Source of the DNA: Microcaldota archaeon
GTDB lineage: Archaea; Micrarchaeota; Micrarchaeia; Anstonellales; Bilamarchaeaceae
DNA length: 64,000 nucleotides
Direction of reading: 5' to 3'
NCBI GenBank assembly: GCA_016932815.1
Contig: JAFGCC010000024.1
Coordinates: forward strand, 1 to 64,000
Made by a program: the position numbers and the translations under genes. Below are positions 58,239-64,000 of this stretch, piece after piece (position 1 is the stretch's first letter; each line of letters begins with the position of its first letter). Below the pieces are notes generated by a model that was not told the origin of the DNA, did not search any database, and worked only from the letters and a program-made list of their open reading frames with translations.

Positions 58239-59213
58239 TCAGATTGCAAAGGAGTCTATCCTCTGGTTCGGCTCAGTCTTCCATTCCTTTACTGGTTTTG
58301 TGCCCCTCTTTTTGTAGAGGAGCTCTCCCGCGTATGCAATCATTGCGCCATTGTCCCTGTTGAATTCATCGGGTGCGCCCCCGTATTGGACGCCGTCTTC
58401 TTCTGCTAGGGTTTTGAGCATTTCCTTTAAGCGCTTGTTCTGGGCTACTCCGCCGCAGGAAATTATCCCTTTTCTTTTTGTTAAGAATAAGGAGCGCTCC
58501 AGGGCTTCGAGGCACATTGAAAGCGAGGTTTCGACTAAGGAGTAGGTTACGTCTTTTAGCGGGTGTTCCCCTAAGGCACGGATTGCCGCAGTCTGCAGGC
58601 CCGTAAAAGAGAGGTTAGTCCCCTTTACGGTGTAGGGCAGGGGAACGTATTTTCCCCCTTTTGCTATTTCTTCTAGCATGGAGCCGTGCGCGTATTCCAG
58701 CTTTGCGGCCCTCAGGAACGTGTCGTATAGGTTCCCTATTCCTATGTCCAGGGTTTCTCCTAGAACGCGGAACCTGCCTTTTTCTTCTATTAGGATTTGG
58801 GTGTTTCCCCCACTCACATACAGGATTAGGGGATTTTTTATTCCGCTGTATTCCTCTGCGATTTTTATGTGCGCATACGGGTGGTTTACGCCTATTAGGG
58901 GTTTTTCGCATTTTATTGCGAGTGCTCGTGCGGCTGTGCATCCTACCTGCAGCGGGGAGCCAATACCAGGGCCCTGCGCAAAGGAGAACAAGCCTACTTC
59001 ATCCAGAGAAACTCCCGCGGAATCCAGGCTCCTTTTGAGAACTTCCCCAAACACTTCCGCGTGGTGGTCTGCTGCCTTCCTGGGCACAATCCCCTCGTTC
59101 TTGGGCTTGTATGTGTCGTTTTCGTTTGAGAGCACGTTCCCGTTTTTTACTATCCCCACACCCAGGGTGTGCGCCGTGCTCTCAATTCCTAAGCAAATCA
59201 GCCAATCACCCAA
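58239..59213 (-). CDS. kae1: Kae1/TsaD tRNA threonylcarbamoyladenosine synthase subunit
   Basis: A 324-residue catalytic subunit of the KEOPS complex, which makes N6-threonylcarbamoyladenosine at position 37 of ANN-decoding tRNAs. Motifs: LGIESTAHTLGVGIVKNGNV, the metal-binding His pair GVNHPYAHIKIAEE, LYVSGGNTQILIEEKG, ISCGGVAQNKRLKEMLKTL and FNRDNGAMIAYAG. It is not fused to the Bud32 kinase, as it is in some archaea, and Bud32 is not in the window. Clustering with S24e and S27ae is common in archaea. It overlaps the CPBP gene by 16 nt. Confidence 0.95.
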   Translation of the reverse strand: MGDWLICLGIESTAHTLGVGIVKNGNVLSNENDTYKPKNEGIVPRKAADHHAEVFGEVLKRSLDSAGVSLDEVGLFSFAQGPGIGSPLQVGCTAARALAIKCEKPLIGVNHPYAHIKIAEEYSGIKNPLILYVSGGNTQILIEEKGRFRVLGETLDIGIGNLYDTFLRAAKLEYAHGSMLEEIAKGGKYVPLPYTVKGTNLSFTGLQTAAIRALGEHPLKDVTYSLVETSLSMCLEALERSLFLTKRKGIISCGGVAQNKRLKEMLKTLAEEDGVQYGGAPDEFNRDNGAMIAYAGELLYKKRGTKPVKEWKTEPNQRIDSFAI

Positions 59214-59941
59214 AACATAATCGAGATTGAGAGCGCGTTGAATAGCGCGTGCGCGATTATGCAGGGAACCGGGTCCTCAAGGTAGTAGTAGGCGTTTGCG
59301 AGCACGAAGCCCAGGAAGAATGCGCCTATGAACTCAACTCCGGAGCCGTATGCGGAGTGGACCATCATAAAGAGGAGTGTAGAGATTGGGACCCCGATTC
59401 TTGGGACCATTAATGCGCGGAATAAGAGCTCTTCGCTTATCGGGGCTATTGTAAAACTCAAGATTATCAGGTATAGGGGAAGGGTGGAAACGACCTCCAC
59501 CACCTTTGCCTGGTCTGAGAAGCCAAAGTGGATGGCAACTAAATTCGCGCAGAGTGCTGCCGCCACCATCAATATGAATAGCCCGACTCCCAGGAGAACC
59601 CTCTTTAGGGGGCTTCCGCATCCTTGGATTAGCTTGTCCCTCTGCGGCCAGAGGAAGTAGGCTGCCATTGAGAGGAAGCTCATGTGCAAAAACAACGTGC
59701 TTATGTGCGGCATTCCCCATAGGAATCCGTACGCTATTGTGGAGAGCGCAGAAACCATGAAAGCTTTTGTTCCGAATTTAACGTAAATTAGGCCCGCTGA
59801 TAAGAGCAGGAGGAAAATCAGCCCATATTGCGCCTGTGGATAATCAATCGACAGGAATGCCCCTGCTAAACAAAGAAAAGATGAAACAAAAAGGGATAAG
59901 AAGAGGTTTCTGGTCCCTACTTCTTCCCGTAGTAGCCGCAT
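59198..59941 (-). CDS. CPBP/CAAX-type intramembrane metalloprotease
   Basis: A 247-residue protein with about eight transmembrane helices and the three motifs of the CPBP (Abi/CAAX) family: [14 protein letters not shown] (EExxxR), [12 protein letters not shown] (FxxxH) and [12 protein letters not shown] (HxxxN/D). These glutamate/His residues form the zinc site of intramembrane proteases. ATG 59941 lies inside the 3' end of the S27ae gene (25-nt overlap in another phase); the frame is open further up but would overlap S27ae more. The substrate is unknown. Confidence 0.85.
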   Translation of the reverse strand: MRLLREEVGTRNLFLSLFVSSFLCLAGAFLSIDYPQAQYGLIFLLLLSAGLIYVKFGTKAFMVSALSTIAYGFLWGMPHISTLFLHMSFLSMAAYFLWPQRDKLIQGCGSPLKRVLLGVGLFILMVAAALCANLVAIHFGFSDQAKVVEVVSTLPLYLIILSFTIAPISEELLFRALMVPRIGVPISTLLFMMVHSAYGSGVEFIGAFFLGFVLANAYYYLEDPVPCIIAHALFNALSISIMFWVIG

Positions 59942-60087
59942 TTTCCGCAGGAGCTCCTGTTTGCGTGCTCTGCAAGTTTTACGCCCGGCCCGCATTTTGG
60001 GCAGTGCTTTCCCTTCTTGTAGGGCTTGGTTATGGTGCCTTCCTTCTTCGGTTTTTCCTTCTTGCCTTCTTCTTTTTTCTTAGCCAT
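59917..60087 (-). CDS. rps27ae: 30S ribosomal protein S27ae
   Basis: A 56-residue protein. The Lys/Glu-rich N-terminus ([17 protein letters not shown]) is followed by a zinc ribbon: [20 protein letters not shown] then GKCGYYGKK, with four Cys in two CxxC knuckles. This is S27ae, a small-subunit protein found in archaea and eukaryotes. It starts 9 nt after the S24e stop. Confidence 0.93.
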   Translation of the reverse strand: MAKKKEEGKKEKPKKEGTITKPYKKGKHCPKCGPGVKLAEHANRSSCGKCGYYGKK

Positions 60088-60096
60088 CTATGACAC

Positions 60097-60420
60097 CTAC
60101 TCTTTCTTCTCTTCCGCGGGAGCCTCTTCCTTGGGCGCTTGCTGCCCTACGCCGTTGCTCTTTAGCACGTGGGCTTCTTCCACCCTCTTTAGCTGCTCGG
60201 GAGCCTTGTAGATGTGCGCCCTTACGGTCATTGCCTTCTGCCCGAAGCGGGGTTCGGCTTTGCTAATTACCATCAGGTCCGGGTTGCATCCTAGTTTCTG
60301 CACGATTGTATCCCTCATTTCTTTTGTTGAGGGAGTTGCCGCAGAAAAAGAGATTTCCGCTTTTACTTCCGTGCGCTCTAGGAGCGCGTTCTCCTTCTTC
60401 TCTATTATCTTGAATTCCAT
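60097..60420 (-). CDS. rps24e: 30S ribosomal protein S24e
   Basis: A 107-residue archaeal/eukaryotic small-subunit protein. Core: FKIIEKKENALLERTEVKAE, TPSTKEMRDTIVQKLGCNPD, LMVISKAEPRFGQKAMTVRA, HIYKAPEQLKRVE, then a low-complexity acidic tail (EEAPAEEKKE). It starts 7 nt after the stop of the aIF5A gene and is followed by S27ae, the usual archaeal order. Confidence 0.95.
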   Translation of the reverse strand: MEFKIIEKKENALLERTEVKAEISFSAATPSTKEMRDTIVQKLGCNPDLMVISKAEPRFGQKAMTVRAHIYKAPEQLKRVEEAHVLKSNGVGQQAPKEEAPAEEKKE

Positions 60421-60427
60421 TGTAAAT

Positions 60428-60820
60428 TCACCTTTTGCGAAGTATGACTCTCTTGCCCATTGCTTCCATGATTTCGACTTCGTCTCCCGCGTTTACCTGG
60501 CCTACTAGTTCGGGGGGGACTGCGATGTCCACGGTTTCATATGTCTGCGGGTCCATGATTTGCGCGCTGTCGCCCGAAATCGAGAGGACCTGGGCGTTCT
60601 TCCTCTCTATGATTGGGACTTCGACATCCGAACCGGTAGTGGTTAGGAGGTTCTTTTTTTGCCCCGTGAAAATGTCAACTGCGACGATTCTCAATTTTGC
60701 CGCCCCGTGCTTTCCCGGCTTGGACTTGTCCATGCTCACTACCCTGCATGGGAAATCCTCAATGAGGACGTATTTCCCCACTTTCAAATCCTTTGCCGAC
60801 GCAAATACTTTCTCGCTCAT
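60428..60820 (-). CDS. eif5a: Translation initiation factor 5A (aIF5A)
   Basis: A 130-residue elongation-promoting factor with a KOW-like N-terminal domain and an OB-fold C-terminal domain. The hypusination loop is KSKPGKHGAAKLRIVAVDIF, with the modified lysine at residue 37 (PGKHG). The C-terminal half includes ERKNAQVLSISGDSAQIMDP. ATG 60820 begins the homologous region. It heads an operon with S24e, S27ae, CPBP protease and Kae1. Agmatinase in this window could supply the polyamine precursor for hypusine. Confidence 0.96.
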   Translation of the reverse strand: MSEKVFASAKDLKVGKYVLIEDFPCRVVSMDKSKPGKHGAAKLRIVAVDIFTGQKKNLLTTTGSDVEVPIIERKNAQVLSISGDSAQIMDPQTYETVDIAVPPELVGQVNAGDEVEIMEAMGKRVILRKR

Positions 60821-60891
60821 AAAATCCACCGCTTAAAGAAGCATTAAAAAGCTCAATAGATTTATAACCCTACTCTTTATAAAGGATAGGC

Positions 60892-61638
60892 ATGGGCGCT
60901 TATTCATTAATCGACGCGCACTGCCACCTTGAATCCTTCAAGAAACATACGCTTGATTCGCTTCCTGCTGACATCCTTCCGGTTACTTCCGGGTATTCGC
61001 ATTCTTCTAATATGAAAAATTATGAGATTGCTTCTGGGCTGGGGATTCCTTACTCTTTGGGGATTGCTCCCCAGACTGCCTTGAAGGAGGGGACTGCTGA
61101 ACTTGATTCGTGGGTTTCCTTTATTGAATCTGCTTCGCCCAATGCGATTGGGGAGTGCGGGCTGGACTTCCACTGGGGCAAAACCCAGGAAGAGCACGAA
61201 CTTGAGGAGGCTGTGTTTTTGCGCATGATTTCGTTGGCCCGCAAGATGGGGCTTCCTTTGGTTTTGCACTCACGGAAGGCGGAAACTGCCTGCCTGGATG
61301 TTTTGGAGCGCGAGGGCTGGGAGGGGGGATTTATGATGCACTTTTTTTCCGGGACCTTGGAAGAGGCACAGCGCGCGGTGGAAATGGGGGGAATAATTTC
61401 CATTGTTTCCCTGCATTCCAAAAACCGGAAGAAGGTCATTGCGGACATCCCTCTTGAGAAGTTGGTCGTTGAGACGGATGCTCCGTATGTACACCGGAAC
61501 ATAGATGGGGTTATTGAGGCTGTGAAGTATATTTCCGAAGTTAAGGGGGTTTCGGAGGAGGAAGTTGGGCGGGCTACGGTGGAGAATGCGCGGGGATTTT
61601 TTGGAATTCGTGTGGGTATCAAAACTGATTCGTTTTAG
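60892..61638 (+). CDS. tatD: TatD-family metal-dependent hydrolase
   Basis: A 248-residue TIM-barrel deoxyribonuclease/hydrolase. Metal ligands: LIDAHCHLESF (HxH), AIGECGLDFHWG (Glu), LVLHSRKAETA, MMHFFSGTLEEA and VVETDAPYVHRN (Asp), in the order expected for TatD. The ATG lies 28 nt after GATTTATAAC (60859-60868). It is divergent from the aIF5A operon. It probably acts in DNA repair or degradation. Confidence 0.92.
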   Translation: MGAYSLIDAHCHLESFKKHTLDSLPADILPVTSGYSHSSNMKNYEIASGLGIPYSLGIAPQTALKEGTAELDSWVSFIESASPNAIGECGLDFHWGKTQEEHELEEAVFLRMISLARKMGLPLVLHSRKAETACLDVLEREGWEGGFMMHFFSGTLEEAQRAVEMGGIISIVSLHSKNRKKVIADIPLEKLVVETDAPYVHRNIDGVIEAVKYISEVKGVSEEEVGRATVENARGFFGIRVGIKTDSF

Positions 61639-61689
61639 TTAAGTGATTAAATGGACTGGGGAGTATAAGACTGAGTAGGAGTGCAAGTC

Positions 61690-62028
61690 ATGTGTGGGAA
61701 AGCGCATTTCATAGTGGGAGACGTAAGATGTGATGCCAACGGCAGTGATGACAAACTTACTGTAACAGGTAAAATAAATGAGCCCCGGGTTTTTGAGATG
61801 GAGATAGATCCTGGTCCCCTTCCTCCATTCAATTACGATAACGACATTAAAATTTTCGCAAACGAATATGGCAAGGACCACATTCTGTTTAACGGGGACA
61901 TATTGCAGTCCAGAATGAAAGGCTCGACCTTGAGGATTAGTGGTGCAGACGCACTAGAGCAAACAAAGAAGTTGCTTATCTCTGTAACGTTTAATGCGAA
62001 GCTGTTGAGGACATTATCTATACTCTAA
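61690..62028 (+). CDS. N-terminal part of a frameshifted HEPN-type protein
   Basis: A 112-residue frame in AT-richer DNA. It opens with beta-rich sequence (KAHFIVGDVRCDANGSDDKL, RVFEMEIDPGPLPPFNYDND), then GADALEQTKKLLISVTFNA, after which the phase is lost near 61997. Restoring one base joins it to EAVEDIIYTLTKSIGLKSN in the following frame. No promoter or start for a separate second protein is evident. The N-terminal beta domain plus C-terminal HEPN domain resembles ApeA-like defence proteins in layout. Confidence 0.45.
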   Translation: MCGKAHFIVGDVRCDANGSDDKLTVTGKINEPRVFEMEIDPGPLPPFNYDNDIKIFANEYGKDHILFNGDILQSRMKGSTLRISGADALEQTKKLLISVTFNAKLLRTLSIL

Positions 62029-62042
62029 CGAAAAGCATTGGG

Positions 62043-63032
62043 TTGAAGTCCAATATCTCTGGAACAACATTTGATGGGCGCATCCTCGTGTTTACCATAA
62101 TCGTTCCTATAAAAAACCTCAAGCTAGGCACTAAAAAAATAACATTTGGTGAGTTGAGGATTAGTGGCCAACTCAATAAACATATCTCTACCTTCCTGGA
62201 GGGAAAAATCGCCCCATTTATAGAAGAGGGCACATCTTTCGCCACCACAGAAGTGGCTGCAGTAGATTTCATCGAAGCATACCAACATGCGATTAAACAG
62301 ATAGACCACTTCTTAGATTGGGTATCCTATTTACGAAATTTTAGCTTGAGCAAAGTCGGTGGGAAAGTGAGGGAGTGGGATAGAGAATTAAGTGCTACGG
62401 AGCCACGAATCACAGGTTGGTTTTATGGGGAGGTTGCTGGCATCGACTGCAGAGTAGCGATGGATTCTAGGAACAGGAAGGCTAATGAAACCCTAGTTAT
62501 TACTTCTGACAACGAAGGCTTTTTGGATTTATACGCTGATGAGTTTAAAGGGATGTATCATCGCAAAGATGAAAAAATGATAAATGCTGTCCACTGGTTG
62601 AGGAGGGCCAGGGAAGAAGGCACATTGAAGGACAGATTATTAGATCATTTTACTTCGATGGAATTCCTAGTTAGTAATCAGAAAGTAAAAAAGATTTTTA
62701 GCAAAGAGAAGAGGGATGAGATACTTGAATTAGTTAGTAGTAGTATGACTGAGAAGGAATTTCAAAGATTCGGAGAGCACTTTTCTATGATAAACTCGCC
62801 CTCTTTCAAATTACGGATTGATAGTTTCATCTCAGACAGGTCGATCCCCATGTCTCGTTCTGAAAAGGAGTGCCTAGAGAGAATGAGACGTGCCAGAAAC
62901 TCAATAGAACATGGATTGGGAGATGTTGATGTAAACGAGACTGATTTGAGAAGCTTGGGAAACGTCGTAGAAAAATTAATCATATACGCTATAGCGAAGG
63001 ATAAATCTAACAAACCTAAGATCAAAGTATAA
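62043..63032 (+). CDS. HEPN-domain protein (C-terminal part of frameshifted gene)
   Basis: A 329-residue frame; its real beginning is probably in the preceding frame, since coding sense is visible back to 61995 (EAVEDIIYTLTKSIG) before the TTG at 62043. The C-terminal ~130 residues are helical and carry MRRARNSIEHGLGDVD, the R-(N)-x-x-x-H motif of HEPN ribonucleases. Many HEPN proteins act in phage defence or toxin-antitoxin systems by cleaving RNA. The composition is AT-rich, as in the left island, suggesting horizontal acquisition. Confidence 0.55.
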   Translation: MKSNISGTTFDGRILVFTIIVPIKNLKLGTKKITFGELRISGQLNKHISTFLEGKIAPFIEEGTSFATTEVAAVDFIEAYQHAIKQIDHFLDWVSYLRNFSLSKVGGKVREWDRELSATEPRITGWFYGEVAGIDCRVAMDSRNRKANETLVITSDNEGFLDLYADEFKGMYHRKDEKMINAVHWLRRAREEGTLKDRLLDHFTSMEFLVSNQKVKKIFSKEKRDEILELVSSSMTEKEFQRFGEHFSMINSPSFKLRIDSFISDRSIPMSRSEKECLERMRRARNSIEHGLGDVDVNETDLRSLGNVVEKLIIYAIAKDKSNKPKIKV

Positions 63033-63081
63033 AACCATCGACCTCTTGGCAATCTTCTTTATGCCTGGTTACGGGTGGAAA

Positions 63082-63348
63082 TCATCCAACCATCGCCATT
63101 AACCCTTCAACCTGAAAAATGCCCTTGCTAGTAAGCTGCAAAAACCCGTTTTCCTCCTCCACCAATCGGAGACGCTTCAACTCCTTCAACCCGGAAAGCG
63201 CAGGCTTGCCGAAACGCTCGGTAATGTCCGCCCTGCTGGCTTTCGGGCTGTACTCCGCAAGATACAGGAGAATATCAATATTTTTGCCCTTCAGAAGAAC
63301 TTTCTTTAAGTCCTCTACTTCCAAGAACAATCTACTAACACTCTGCAT
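63082..63348 (-). CDS. Small winged-helix transcription regulator
   Basis: An 88-residue winged-helix protein: LKGKNIDILLYLAEYSPKAS, RADITERFGKPALSGLKELK, RLRLVEEENGFLQLTSKGIF. Architecture is like archaeal ArsR/MarR regulators and like the small regulator at 2138-2353. It starts 15 nt after the preceding gene on the same strand, so the two are probably co-transcribed. Confidence 0.6.
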   Translation of the reverse strand: MQSVSRLFLEVEDLKKVLLKGKNIDILLYLAEYSPKASRADITERFGKPALSGLKELKRLRLVEEENGFLQLTSKGIFQVEGLMAMVG

Positions 63349-63363
63349 GCTTCACCAATCCCT

Positions 63364-64000
63364 CTATTCAACATCCGCTTTCCTAGGATAAACAACCCCG
63401 ATTACCAGATACGTCCCGAACCGAAAATGCGTACCGACCACAAAGTAAACATGCCCGTATTTGGTTATTGAACGCTCCCCACTGAACATCTTCTCCCCCA
63501 CCTTCTGATGCACGACTTCCATGGAAGGGTATTTGCCATCCTCAAATCGCTTCTTGCACCCGCTATAGAGCCTCTCAAGCTCCCAGTCCTCGCAGAGCAT
63601 ATTGTGAGGCCTCTTCTCTTTGGGCACGTCCTTGAATGTGTACTGGTATTTGTATTCCGGCGGCTCCAGGCGGTACGCTTTGCCCCCTTCAAGAGTAGTC
63701 TGCTTGCCCATCTCCAGAACTTTCCTGTACTGGGCGTTGTCCATGGGAGCAAAACCCAGTATTTCCGGTTTAACGACTCCTAGAGAAACGTTCTTGGCGC
63801 CACTCGCCATCAAGTCTTCAATCGTAGTAAGCCTCGCCTCCAACAGCCTTTCAATTTCGGAAAACTTCGCCTCTCCAAGCACCTTTATGCTAGCAGGCTT
63901 AATTTTTCGGCTCTCGGGGCGATAATCCGAAGGGCCCTCACCTTCCAGCTCGTATTCTATCCATTGCTTCTTCTTGAACTTCTTGCCGCTGCTCCCCCAA
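63364..64000 (-). CDS. Unknown protein, 5' end beyond the window
   Basis: The frame is open from the right window edge to the stop at 63364, ~211 residues visible. It begins in a basic segment (GKKFKKKQWIEYELEGEG), continues with helices (EAKFSEIERLLEARLTTIED) and ends beta-rich (GHVYFVVGTHFRFGTYLVIG). A GTG at 63882 could be an internal start, but coding sense continues upstream of it. No family recognised. It is followed by the small winged-helix gene. Confidence 0.55.
   Translation of the reverse strand, partial: WGSSGKKFKKKQWIEYELEGEGPSDYRPESRKIKPASIKVLGEAKFSEIERLLEARLTTIEDLMASGAKNVSLGVVKPEILGFAPMDNAQYRKVLEMGKQTTLEGGKAYRLEPPEYKYQYTFKDVPKEKRPHNMLCEDWELERLYSGCKKRFEDGKYPSMEVVHQKVGEKMFSGERSITKYGHVYFVVGTHFRFGTYLVIGVVYPRKADVE

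Overview
The window is a chromosomal segment of an archaeon. Archaeal markers include ribosomal proteins S24e and S27ae, initiation factor 5A with its hypusine site, Kae1, an LSm protein, Hjc resolvase, the bifunctional fructose-1,6-bisphosphate aldolase/phosphatase, an archaeal GluRS, a tRNA-Ala with a canonical-position intron, and genes of the modified archaeal mevalonate route. Most genes start 26-30 nt downstream of a TATA-like box, so leaderless transcription looks common; internal operon genes often show a GGTGA-type Shine-Dalgarno. The many small orphan proteins and lineage-specific arrays resemble a DPANN-type genome (Diapherotrites or Micrarchaeota), but that placement is inference.

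Layout. 1-5.9 kb is a visibly AT-richer accessory island: an AIPR abortive-infection protein, a small winged-helix regulator, the remnant of a type III restriction Res subunit, a Dam-type adenine methyltransferase, a frameshifted ParB-like protein and an unknown protein. 6.2-19.9 kb is GC-richer and mixes a methyltransferase, an acetyltransferase, an HPr-kinase-like protein, a frameshifted helical-repeat protein, fructose-bisphosphatase, isopentenyl phosphate kinase, UbiX and several orphan helical proteins. 20-21.9 kb has a UbiD-family decarboxylase and an Mth938-like protein.

21.85-29.05 kb is the most striking part: seven tandem, same-strand paralogues resembling bacterial sigma-70 factors (regions 2, 3 and 4), four of them behind near-identical archaeal TATA promoters. 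29.2-30.9 kb holds both subunits of the aconitase-X type phosphomevalonate dehydratase. Together with UbiD, UbiX, isopentenyl phosphate kinase and a UbiA prenyltransferase, the window carries most of the diagnostic genes of the modified mevalonate route to archaeal lipids.

30.9-38.6 kb has two HicAB toxin-antitoxin pairs (the second between 39-nt direct repeats), Hjc, an MrfA-like helicase, an HD phosphohydrolase, GluRS and a tRNA-Pro. 39.4-43.7 kb is a second tandem expansion: five exported or lipoprotein-like paralogues sharing a Tyr-Cys motif and basic C-terminal tails, each behind a similar promoter. 43.8-49.4 kb carries UbiA, agmatinase (sharing one TATA element), FKBP and a DMT exporter. 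49.4-61.6 kb has SMC, a decayed PfkB-type kinase, a caspase-fold protein, a structured non-coding stretch next to tRNA-Ala, LSm, TrkA/TrkH, Kae1, a CPBP protease, S27ae, S24e, aIF5A and TatD. 61.7-64 kb returns to AT-richer accessory DNA with a frameshifted HEPN-type protein, a small winged-helix protein and a gene cut by the window edge.
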